DNA from: an uncultured bacterium
GTDB lineage: Bacteria; UBA4055
Reading direction: 5' to 3'
Assembly: GCA_937873545.1 (NCBI GenBank)
Contig: CALMWI010000212.1
Coordinates: 1 to 9,889 of the forward strand
DNA: 9,889 bases
Shown: in pieces, positions 1 through 6,686 of the stretch
How positions within the stretch are numbered: the stretch's first letter is position 1
Layout of the letters: every line of letters begins with the position of its first letter
The notes under the pieces: model-generated
Seen by the model: only the letters and a program-made list of their open reading frames with translations
Databases searched by the model: none
What the model was told of the DNA's origin: nothing
Program-made: the position numbers and the translations under genes

Positions 1-1
1 T

Positions 2-250
2 ATTGATAATAACCTTGTCGCTGTTCAGGCGCAATACGATTTCAGGATATATAAATCTGTCGCGCTCGGACTTTTTATCGGAGCGGGAGATGTGTTTGAA
101 AAATTTTCTGATCTGGCTTTGGAGAAGATAAAAACCGGATACGGCGCGGGTATTATTTATGAATTTAAAAAACTCATAATACGGGTAGAAGCCGCGACAT
201 CTCCCGAACAGAATATCGAGTTAATAATAACCGGAAACAGAGCTTTTTAA
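2..250 (+). CDS. Outer-membrane beta-barrel protein, D15/BamA-like surface antigen family, C-terminal end only (5' end outside window)
   Basis: The frame starting at base 2 is open from the window edge to TAA at 248-250 and gives the last 82 residues of a longer protein. The fragment alternates polar and hydrophobic residues as in transmembrane beta strands. It contains a glycine-rich turn, LFIGAGDVFEKF, that resembles the 'F.DAG.VF' segment near the end of BamA/TamA-type barrels. This is followed by GYGAGIIYEF, then a strand of the form LIIRVEAA, and the chain ends in phenylalanine (TGNRAF), as is usual for proteins inserted by the BAM machinery. Family membership is inferred from these features of the last strands; the POTRA domains or other N-terminal parts that would settle whether this is BamA, TamA or a lipase/haemolysin-secretion relative lie outside the window. 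The gene converges on the minus-strand operon and shares its terminal TTAA with the neighbouring stop codon. Confidence 0.7.
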   Translation: MDNNLVAVQAQYDFRIYKSVALGLFIGAGDVFEKFSDLALEKIKTGYGAGIIYEFKKLIIRVEAATSPEQNIELIITGNRAF

Positions 251-441
251 TCAACTTTCTTATTTATTTCTGTTAAAAATTCTTCCACATTTATCCCGTG
301 CGCAATAAGCCCGTCTTCGAGACTTTCGAATCTGGCTGCTATACATCCCAGACATCCGAGATTGTATTTTGAAAACACCTCTATGGATTTTGGATAAAGC
401 TGGATTATCTCAGTGATCGGCATTTCTTTTGTGATCTTCAT
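247..441 (-). CDS. DUF1858 domain protein (small disulfide-type redox protein)
   Basis: This 64-residue protein consists of a single DUF1858 domain. It starts with the typical 'hit the target' helix (ITEIIQLYPKSIEVFSKYNLGC) and has a CxxC pair, C30 and C33, in GCLGC, followed by a segment ARFESLEDGLIAHGI and a final helix. The family is also described as a hybrid-cluster-protein-associated redox disulfide domain; its members are small cytosolic proteins whose paired cysteines probably cycle between dithiol and disulfide or bind metal. No signal peptide is present. Its ATG lies inside the stop of the preceding Fe-S scaffold gene (ATGA, 438-441), with AGGGG about 8 bases upstream, which implies translational coupling and a linked role in Fe-S or thiol chemistry. 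That role is inferred from context. It is the last gene of the minus-strand operon. Confidence 0.88.
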   Translation of the reverse strand: MKITKEMPITEIIQLYPKSIEVFSKYNLGCLGCIAARFESLEDGLIAHGINVEEFLTEINKKVD

Positions 442-824
442 ATTGTTTCCCCTTTTATTATCTTTTTTAACTGTTCTTTTATCTTTTCCTTTGCTTCAAG
501 AGCCAGCCTGAGGCTGTGATGCTTTTTCTCAGGCAGCTTTCCGAGAAGACCGTCAAGATACTCGAATGTTATACTGTCGAGTCCGGCCTCGGTTCTATCT
601 GTTACTACTTCGCTGAGTAAAGAAAAAGCTGTGATCGTTCCGGAACACGCTTTAAGCTTGTATTTAAAATCCTTTATCAGTCCGTTCTCTGTTCTCACAT
701 AAACATCTACATTGTCAAAACATCCGCCTTCCGTATTCAGAACATTACAGACAATGTCTGCGTTATCAATAGTTCCGATGTTCTTCGGGTTTGAAAAATG
801 CTCTATGTATTTCTGAGAATACAT
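438..824 (-). CDS. Iron-sulfur cluster assembly scaffold, IscU/NifU N-terminal family, with third ligand cysteine replaced
   Basis: The 128-residue product matches the NifU_N/IscU fold along its length. It begins with YSQKYIEHFSNPKNIGTI, the usual start of NifU-like scaffolds, and carries the first ligand segment GGCFDNVDVYV (C35 with the conserved neighbouring D37) and the second, KACSGTITAFS (C60). In IscU the third ligand sits in a K.HCS motif; here the segment LPEKKHHSLRLALEAKEKI keeps a histidine (H103) but has serine (S104) where the cysteine belongs. C26 is an additional cysteine. In the family the three cysteines and the aspartate hold a transient [2Fe-2S] cluster made with sulfur from a cysteine desulfurase, so this may be a specialised or clusterless variant. 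It starts 2 bases after the peptidase stop with AGGA about 9 bases upstream, and overlaps the DUF1858 gene by ATGA. No desulfurase gene is visible here. Confidence 0.87.
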   Translation of the reverse strand: MYSQKYIEHFSNPKNIGTIDNADIVCNVLNTEGGCFDNVDVYVRTENGLIKDFKYKLKACSGTITAFSLLSEVVTDRTEAGLDSITFEYLDGLLGKLPEKKHHSLRLALEAKEKIKEQLKKIIKGETI

Positions 825-826
825 TA

Positions 827-2092
827 CTATTTTTTCCTGCTCATTATCTCTTCTATTTCGTCCGTTTCTATGGCGATCGCCTCAGACAGATTTTTGCATC
901 CTTTTTCTGTTATCAGCACATCATTTTCAAGCCTGATACCTATATTTTTTTCGGCTATATACAGTCCCGGTTCAACAGTTATTACGCTGTTCTTTACAAG
1001 CGGCAGATTACCGTTGCCCACATCGTGAGTGTCAAGTCCCAGAAAATGGCTTACACCGTGGTAGTAGTATTTTGTTAAGTCGGCTTTTTCTTTAACCATT
1101 TTCATGTCATAAAGCCCTTTAAAAAGCACCTCTTTCGTAATTTCCTGAAGGTCTGAAAGCTTTAAGCCGGGCTTTGCATTCTTCATAACTTCTTTTGAGG
1201 CTTTCAGAACGAGATTATAGAACTTTTTCTGCTCCTGCGTATATTTCCCGCTGACCGGATAAGTTCTGGTAATGTCCGAAGCATAATTCTTATATTCCGA
1301 TCCGGTATCGATAAGGATGAGATCGCCTTTTTCGGTTTTTCTGTTGTTATCCTCATAATGCAGAACGGTCGCGTTCCCTCCGGAAGCGGAAATGGTTTGA
1401 AAAGCAGGCTGAACAGATCCGTATTTTATATAATTATGGATAAGTATCCCTTCACACTCATTCTCTGTTATACCGGGTCTGAGATTTTTTAATAGATCCG
1501 ATAAACCAAGACCTGTTATCTCGATAGCCCTTTCTATCATTTTGATCTCGCAGTCCGATTTGACCGTTCTGGGAAGATCGATCAGAGGATTTACGGCAGT
1601 TATATTTATAAAACTGAATCTTTTTTTCAGATTAGACGCGAATACCTGAGTATAAGTAGGCACAACAAGCTCGGGGATGCTTTCATTGTACATAAGCACT
1701 TTTTCTATGCCTATATTGTGAAAAACAGTTCTGTAGTATTCTTCAAGATCATTAATATCTCTTATGTCCGTAATTCCCGCGACTTTTTTAATATGATCTG
1801 CCGGGATGTTTTTCCCTACCCATTTCTCGAGAGTGGGATCAAGCACTTTTCTGAAAAGTGTTTCGAATACTTTGCCGTTGTACTTGTACATAGCAAGAAC
1901 TGCTCTTTTTGATTCAAGACCGGTCAGGTAAAAGAAATTCGCGTCCTGCCTGTATCTGTATAATGTGTCGCGGTTCTTTACTTTATCCAGTGAAGACAGG
2001 ATAAAAATAATCGATTTCTCTTCCATCTTCTCAGTAATGTTTTTTCTGTTCTTTTCGAAAAACCCTTCCGGAAACTTAAGCTCTTTAAGCAT
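827..2092 (-). CDS. pepP: Xaa-Pro aminopeptidase (M24B metallopeptidase, PepP-like)
   Basis: The product is 421 residues from the ATG at 2090-2092, close to the roughly 440 of E. coli PepP. It should remove an N-terminal residue that precedes proline from peptides in the cytoplasm; no signal peptide is present. An N-terminal creatinase/aminopeptidase-P domain (about residues 5-130, with RYRQDANFFYLTG) is followed by the 'pita-bread' catalytic domain (about 175-400). All five dimetal ligands are present: D262 (LIDTGSEY), D273 (ASDITR), H349 (GVSHFLGLDTHD), E374 (TVEPGLY) and E389 (IRLENDV). The substrate-binding histidines H245 and H356 are also present. A TTG at 2096-2098 would add two residues, but it directly abuts the ribosome-binding site, whereas the ATG lies 6 bases from it, so the ATG is preferred. 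The gene overlaps the kinase gene by 8 bases and precedes the Fe-S scaffold by 2 bases. Confidence 0.93.
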   Translation of the reverse strand: MLKELKFPEGFFEKNRKNITEKMEEKSIIFILSSLDKVKNRDTLYRYRQDANFFYLTGLESKRAVLAMYKYNGKVFETLFRKVLDPTLEKWVGKNIPADHIKKVAGITDIRDINDLEEYYRTVFHNIGIEKVLMYNESIPELVVPTYTQVFASNLKKRFSFINITAVNPLIDLPRTVKSDCEIKMIERAIEITGLGLSDLLKNLRPGITENECEGILIHNYIKYGSVQPAFQTISASGGNATVLHYEDNNRKTEKGDLILIDTGSEYKNYASDITRTYPVSGKYTQEQKKFYNLVLKASKEVMKNAKPGLKLSDLQEITKEVLFKGLYDMKMVKEKADLTKYYYHGVSHFLGLDTHDVGNGNLPLVKNSVITVEPGLYIAEKNIGIRLENDVLITEKGCKNLSEAIAIETDEIEEIMSRKK

Positions 2093-4289
2093 TTTCAACC
2101 TCTCTGTCAGTTTTGTTTAATGGAAAGTAAATTTTGAATGAAGCACCCTCTCCCGGGTTTGATTTTACGGAAATATAACCGCCGTAAATATCAACAATAC
2201 TTTTGACTATGCTCAAACCAAGCCCCTGCCCTTTCCCGGAGGTCTTGGTGGTATAAAAGGCCTCGAACAATTTATCTGTAGTATCCGTATCGAAACCTGT
2301 TCCGTTATCGGAAACCTCTAAAAATATTTTATCGTTCTCAACTCCCGACCTTATTTTTATGATCCCGTCTCCTGAATTTTTATCGCTTTCAGATATCGCG
2401 TCTCTTGCATTTGTAAGCAGATTGATCACGATCTGCGAGATCTCCTGATAATTACATTTGTACCTGGGCAAATTAGGATCAAGTTCAACCTCGATAACGG
2501 CACAGTATTTTATACTGTTCTTCATTATAACAAGGACATCGCTTATAATATCGTTTATCAGATTATCAGTTGTTTCCCTGTTGAAGTAACTGATCTTATT
2601 TGTACTCGTAACTATCTGGTCGATCAGCTCCACGGATTTTTTATTGCTGATGACAAGGCTTTTTATATCTCCGAACAGTTTTGTCACTTTATGTTTTTCT
2701 ATAAGTTTTTTAATTTCCTCAGCATTTTTCTTATTTGAATTCTTGTTCAGCTTTATAAGTTCGTAAATGAATACAGCCAGATCGTTAAGACTGAGCCTGA
2801 TGCTGTCCATCGAGAGCTTTATAACCTGCGTAGGATTTTTGATCTCATGGGTAATTCCGGCCACCATTGTACCCAAAGAGACAAGCTTGTCTATCCTGGC
2901 CGCTTCTTTTTCTGTCTTTCTCAGCTTCTCGTTCGATTCATTCAGCTCTGATTTTGCCTTTTCGATGTCTTCCTGAAGTTTTTTGTTCATCTCTTCTATT
3001 CTGAGAGAATACTCTTTTATAAGCTGTTCGTTACGCGATTTGATCTTGAATGTATTGTAGGCGAACAGAACTAATCCGGCGATCATGATAAAGATAACAA
3101 TGAAAAAATTATTGATCTGTCTCTGCTTTTCTATCTCAAGTTTCTTTATTTCATTGTCTCGAATAAGAGATGAATTCTGTTTTTCTTTCTGCAGAAGCTC
3201 ATTTTTTGACATAACCTCATATATTTCTCTGTTCCTGGACTCCTCACTAAGTTTTTCGTTTGCCTCAACATACTTCTGAAGGCTATAATATGCATCTTTA
3301 AATTTACCTGAGACTGAGTCTGATTTCGCTTTATAATAGTAGTTGTCTCTTATCAGAGTATATACGCCGTTATCCTCAGCGTAATCTATACTTTTTTTGA
3401 AATATGCGTTCGCGGCCTCGTAATTTTTAAGATCATAATAGGCTCTTCCGTAAATATGGTTGTTCAGAGCTATACCGTAGTTGTCGGAATACTCTCTGAA
3501 AATGTCGTTGGACACATTCAGATTATCGATCGCTTTTTCATAATTTCTTATCGCAACATATATCGAAGCCATATTATTAAGTATGATCGCCTCATACAGC
3601 CTTGACTTTTCAGCTTTATAGATTTTGAGCGCTTTTTCAAAAGTCTCCAGGGCTTCTTTGTATTCGTGTTTATTATTATATGTAATTGCGATATTGTTAT
3701 ACATTTTGGCAATATCAGTCGTTCTATTCAATTTCTGATATACAAGAAGGGCCTGATTAGAATATTTTAATGATTCATCATAATCCTTTATCGCGTCAAA
3801 AACACTTCCCAGGTCATTTAGTATATCGGCCTGCTTTATCTCATCTTCAATCAGCCTCGCCAGATCGAGAGCTTTGAAATAAAAAACCGATGAAGTTTTA
3901 TAATCTGAAAAAGAATAGAAAACGCCGCCCATTTTTTTGCAGTTCTCGTATAAATATCCGGTGTCGTTCAGCTTCTCGGCTAAAATAAGTGAATTTTTAA
4001 ATTCTTCACCTGCTGTTTTAAACTCACCCATGTTGAAGAATATATCGCCCTTTGTGTGCCTCGCTTTCATCAGTATCGCGGGTTCATCGGCGGATTGCGC
4101 AAAGTCGATCGCTTCGTTTATGTAAACGAAAGCCAGCGAATCGTCAGTTCCCGAGAGTTTCTTAGCAAGTTCAATAGATTTTTCATGTTTTTCTTTGCCG
4201 CTTAAAGACGATACCAAGCTTTTCAGCGAATCTAAAGTGTCCGCAAAAGTTACGGTACACAAAATCAGTATTGATACTAAAAGCTTCAT
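2085..4289 (-). CDS. Membrane-bound TPR sensor histidine kinase (hybrid domains absent)
   Basis: This 734-residue protein has an apparent signal sequence (residues 1-16, ending TVTFA), then tandem tetratricopeptide repeats with a 40-residue period. At least five are clear, starting near 114, 154, 194, 234 and 274, with degenerate copies on either side. A charged helix (about 345-392) leads to one transmembrane segment (about 393-413) and a coiled coil (about 415-465). The kinase core has the H-box at 481 (GITHEIKNP), the N-box NLLTNARDAI (623-632), the G1 box DNGTGF (661-666), an F-box near 675-678 and the G2 box GKGQGLGLSIV (685-695). The TPR part is predicted to be extracytoplasmic and the catalytic part cytoplasmic. 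The H-box to N-box distance (142 residues) is longer than usual because of a lysine-rich helical insert near 510-550. No receiver or response regulator gene is nearby, so it is an orphan kinase. GGAG lies 8 bases before the ATG. It is first in the minus-strand operon. Confidence 0.92.
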   Translation of the reverse strand: MKLLVSILILCTVTFADTLDSLKSLVSSLSGKEKHEKSIELAKKLSGTDDSLAFVYINEAIDFAQSADEPAILMKARHTKGDIFFNMGEFKTAGEEFKNSLILAEKLNDTGYLYENCKKMGGVFYSFSDYKTSSVFYFKALDLARLIEDEIKQADILNDLGSVFDAIKDYDESLKYSNQALLVYQKLNRTTDIAKMYNNIAITYNNKHEYKEALETFEKALKIYKAEKSRLYEAIILNNMASIYVAIRNYEKAIDNLNVSNDIFREYSDNYGIALNNHIYGRAYYDLKNYEAANAYFKKSIDYAEDNGVYTLIRDNYYYKAKSDSVSGKFKDAYYSLQKYVEANEKLSEESRNREIYEVMSKNELLQKEKQNSSLIRDNEIKKLEIEKQRQINNFFIVIFIMIAGLVLFAYNTFKIKSRNEQLIKEYSLRIEEMNKKLQEDIEKAKSELNESNEKLRKTEKEAARIDKLVSLGTMVAGITHEIKNPTQVIKLSMDSIRLSLNDLAVFIYELIKLNKNSNKKNAEEIKKLIEKHKVTKLFGDIKSLVISNKKSVELIDQIVTSTNKISYFNRETTDNLINDIISDVLVIMKNSIKYCAVIEVELDPNLPRYKCNYQEISQIVINLLTNARDAISESDKNSGDGIIKIRSGVENDKIFLEVSDNGTGFDTDTTDKLFEAFYTTKTSGKGQGLGLSIVKSIVDIYGGYISVKSNPGEGASFKIYFPLNKTDREVENA
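2099..2105 (-). promoter_or_regulatory. Ribosome binding site that decides the start of the aminopeptidase gene
   Basis: On the minus strand this reads AGAGAGG and lies 6 bases from the ATG at 2092-2090, but 0 bases from the alternative TTG at 2098-2096. The spacing supports the ATG. The site lies inside the 3' end of the kinase coding sequence. Confidence 0.6.
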
Positions 4290-4318
4290 TTATGACTCCG
4301 CATAATCTTCAGTCTTAT

Positions 4319-4347
4319 AATTTATTGATTTACTCCGATTTTATCAA
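4319..4347 (-). promoter_or_regulatory. Candidate sigma-70-like promoter of the kinase operon
   Basis: On the minus strand TTGATA (4347-4342, 5 of 6 to the -35 consensus) is followed after exactly 17 bases by TAAATT (4324-4319, 4 of 6 to the -10 consensus). Transcription would start near 4312, leaving a short leader of about 20 bases with the ribosome binding site GGAG before the kinase ATG. This is a pattern match only; if the organism uses a divergent housekeeping sigma consensus, it may not apply. Confidence 0.33.
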
Positions 4348-4348
4348 G

Positions 4349-4361
4349 TTAAATCATTTAA
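4349..4361. repeat. Small inverted repeat TTAAAT-C-ATTTAA in the divergent spacer
   Basis: Two perfect 6-base arms surround a single central base, between the candidate minus-strand -35 box and the + strand upstream region. A site of this form could be a dimeric operator shared by both operons. The arms contain only A and T in an AT-rich spacer, so chance is a serious alternative. Confidence 0.3.
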
Positions 4362-4447
4362 AGTTTTAAGCGGACAATGATGTTTTATATTGCAAATAAT
4401 ATTTTTTTAAGTTATTACTACATACAAAATTTTAAAAGGAGCCACGG

Positions 4448-5386
4448 ATGTCTGCAAGCGGTTATAACACATACAAAAAGATCAGGACGAATATTTCCTC
4501 AGTTTTCAAGGGAGATGTTTTCAATACGGACCTGCTCATGTTCGGTTATTTTACCAACGGGCACATTCTTATTCAGGATTTGCCCGGAACGGGGAAAACA
4601 ACATTATCTAAAGCTCTGGCGATGTCTGTGAGTTCTGATTTTAAAAGGATCCAGTTCACTCCGGACCTGCTCCCGAGCGATATTACCGGAGTAAATATCT
4701 TTGATGCAGGGGATAAGGCATTCAGGGTTCAGAAAGGACCGGTTTTTACGAATATCCTGCTTGCGGATGAGATCAACAGGACAACATCAAGAACTCAATC
4801 AGCGCTTCTTGAAGCTATGGAGGAAAAACAGGTGACCATTGACGGTGTTATTTACCCTCTTCCTGAAGATTTTTTCGTGGTTGCCACGCTTAATCCTGCC
4901 GAACTGCAGGGGACTTATCCCCTTCCCGAATCCCAGATCGACAGGTTCGCCATGAGATTTTCTCTTGGTTATGTTTCAAAAAAAGATGAACTTTCTCTGC
5001 TTGAATTAAAAAATCCTTCAAAACCTCTTGATAACATTAAACCGTGCGCTTCACAGGAAGAGCTTTCGGAAGTGAGAAGCTCTCTTGAAAATATCCGCAT
5101 TGACAAAGATATCAAAGATTACATAGTTGAAATAGTGCGCAGAACCAGAGAATGCAGAGGCGTTCTGACAGGCGCAAGTCCCAGAGCTTCGATCGCACTC
5201 ATGAAACTATCAAAAGCTATGGCGCTATCGGAAAATTCCGATTATGTCATACCTGAATATGTATTAAAACTCGCGCCGTTCGTGCTGAACCACAGAATAA
5301 ATCTTGACCGCTACTTTGACGGAGGAGATCTAAAGCAGGAAGAAATTATAGACAGCATCCTGAAAGAAACTCCGGTACCGAGGTAA
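4448..5386 (+). CDS. MoxR-family AAA+ ATPase
   Basis: The 312-residue product is a full-length MoxR protein, an AAA_3 ATPase core with a C-terminal lid. Visible motifs are Walker A (LPGTGKTT, K50-T51), Walker B (ILLADEINR, D107-E108), sensor 1 (VVATLNP, N149), the arginine finger in ESQIDRF (R166) and sensor 2 in GASPRAS (R246). The MoxR signature TPDLLPSDITG lies at 71-81. MoxR ATPases act in the cytoplasm, usually as oligomers, and are thought to remodel or activate partner proteins, commonly together with DUF58 or VWA proteins encoded next door. This gene heads a three-gene operon, and its stop is 1 base before the DUF58 start, fitting a joint function. The start is supported by AGGAG 6 bases upstream of the ATG. 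The exact client is unknown. Confidence 0.95.
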   Translation: MSASGYNTYKKIRTNISSVFKGDVFNTDLLMFGYFTNGHILIQDLPGTGKTTLSKALAMSVSSDFKRIQFTPDLLPSDITGVNIFDAGDKAFRVQKGPVFTNILLADEINRTTSRTQSALLEAMEEKQVTIDGVIYPLPEDFFVVATLNPAELQGTYPLPESQIDRFAMRFSLGYVSKKDELSLLELKNPSKPLDNIKPCASQEELSEVRSSLENIRIDKDIKDYIVEIVRRTRECRGVLTGASPRASIALMKLSKAMALSENSDYVIPEYVLKLAPFVLNHRINLDRYFDGGDLKQEEIIDSILKETPVPR

Positions 5387-5387
5387 G

Positions 5388-6686
5388 ATGTCCGCGGAAT
5401 TTTTTTATAATATTTACGCAAGATTTTCAAAGCGGGGTGATAACTTAAGGCTCAGGATCACCCCTTTCGGGATCATAGTATTTTCCGTTTGCCTTATAAG
5501 CGGACTTGCGGGGATAAACATTTTATCATCGGGACTTTACAGGATATTCGCCCTGACCTTATCGTTGATCCTGATTTCGCGTTTATCCAGAATAAAGGAT
5601 TTTTCAGGCATTTCTGTAAGCGTATTTTTCGACAGGCAGTATAATGCCGGGGAAAATTCAAAATACTCTGTCACGATCATAAACCAAAGCGCCAGAGACC
5701 TTTTTGATATTGAACTTATACCTGAAGTTGAAAAACCTGTGCCGACTAAAGACGATTTTTTAAGCAAAAAAGAACCTGGTGAAGAAAAGAGAAATTTCTG
5801 GGACCGGAACATCTATTACTTCAGATGGGCATGGCACATTATAAAACTTCATAAAGCTGATCTGCCTTCAATCCGTAATGTCAGTGTTAAACATAACTCT
5901 TTTACTGAGCTTGATGCCGAAATAATACCCGTCAAAAGAGGCATGATCAGTTTTAAAGGGTTATATCTTACAAAAAAAGACATATTCGGTCTTTACACAA
6001 CAAGTACTTTCCTGCCTGCAGAAAACATGATAGTTATTCTTCCGAAGCCGGCTGATCCGAATTCTAAACTGATAAATCAGTTGTCGGACTTAGCTGACAG
6101 AAAAAACAGATCGGATTCATTCTACCTGCTCAGGCATAAAACCGGCGATTTCATAGGTCTGAGAGAATATGCGCCCGGAGACCCGATGAGAAATATTCAC
6201 TGGAAAACATGGGCAAAAACAGACAAACCTGCAGTGGTCGAGAAAGGATTTGAAAAGATCAAAGAATGCACGGTAATACTGGGTAATTTTATTCAGAATG
6301 ATAAAGAAGACACAGAACTTAATTTCGAAAATATTTTGTCTTATCTTTATTCCTCATTAAAGTTTTTCGAAGATAACGGCTTTGAAGTCACATTTCTGTA
6401 TCTGACCGGAAACGGACAGATTCGCAGATTCACTGCTGAAAAAGAATCAGGCAATTTTCATAAACTCTTAAATATTCTTTCTGAACTTGAATATCATAAC
6501 ATAACACCATCGGTCTTCACTTCAAAATTAAAGCGTGAACTAAACCCGTACAGCCGCGCGGTAATGTTCTGTCTTGAAAAAGAACCTGAGCTTGTCAGAT
6601 TCGCCGGCGGAAGAAAAATTACGCTATACAGCCCGGAGGAATGTGGTAAAGTCAACCAAAATGCGCCTGAGGTAAATCTGTCATGA
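5388..6686 (+). CDS. DUF58 domain membrane protein (MoxR partner)
   Basis: This 432-residue protein has two adjacent hydrophobic helices near the N-terminus (about 26-45 and 48-66), typical of the family, then a beta-rich region. The DUF58 signature is at 253-277, reading GDFIGLREYAPGDPMRNIHW and then KTWAK. The C-terminal part (about 283-420) has the alternating strands and helices of a VWA-like fold, but I see no clear DxSxS metal site; the equivalent strand reads ECTVILGNFIQND. Family knowledge says DUF58 proteins pair with MoxR ATPases; their biochemical role is not settled. A long charged insert near 115-160 (DDFLSKKEPGEEKRNFWDRN) separates the first strands. Translation probably starts at ATG 5388 using GAGGT, which overlaps the MoxR stop. 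It overlaps the next gene by ATGA (6683-6686). Confidence 0.93.
   Translation: MSAEFFYNIYARFSKRGDNLRLRITPFGIIVFSVCLISGLAGINILSSGLYRIFALTLSLILISRLSRIKDFSGISVSVFFDRQYNAGENSKYSVTIINQSARDLFDIELIPEVEKPVPTKDDFLSKKEPGEEKRNFWDRNIYYFRWAWHIIKLHKADLPSIRNVSVKHNSFTELDAEIIPVKRGMISFKGLYLTKKDIFGLYTTSTFLPAENMIVILPKPADPNSKLINQLSDLADRKNRSDSFYLLRHKTGDFIGLREYAPGDPMRNIHWKTWAKTDKPAVVEKGFEKIKECTVILGNFIQNDKEDTELNFENILSYLYSSLKFFEDNGFEVTFLYLTGNGQIRRFTAEKESGNFHKLLNILSELEYHNITPSVFTSKLKRELNPYSRAVMFCLEKEPELVRFAGGRKITLYSPEECGKVNQNAPEVNLS

Larger units (their letters stand above)
4290..4447. promoter_or_regulatory. Divergent promoter region between the kinase operon and the MoxR operon
   Basis: This is the longest space without a gene in the interior of the window (158 bp). 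It is strongly AT-rich, separates two divergently transcribed operons and must contain both promoters. A candidate minus-strand promoter and an inverted repeat are listed separately. For the + strand the best I see is TTGCAA (4390-4395), 17 bases, then TATTAC (4413-4418), matching the sigma-70 consensus at 4 of 6 positions in each box. In such AT-rich DNA this is weak evidence. The MoxR ribosome binding site AGGAG is at 4437-4441, 6 bases before the ATG. Confidence 0.7.

Noticed and set aside
791..1078. Open frames on the + strand (791-1078 and 798-1028) opposite the aminopeptidase and scaffold genes
   Set aside because: They are antisense to well-supported genes, show low-complexity Phe/Tyr/Ser-rich products and match no family.
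2767..4125. Serine/phenylalanine-rich + strand frames (2767-2976, 3085-3279, 3937-4125) opposite the kinase gene
   Set aside because: Such composition is the expected antisense of lysine/glutamate-rich helical coding sequence.
4377..4631. A + strand open frame of 84 codons overlapping the start of the MoxR gene
   Set aside because: It runs out of frame through the MoxR Walker A region, which has strong motif support. It has no ribosome binding site of note.
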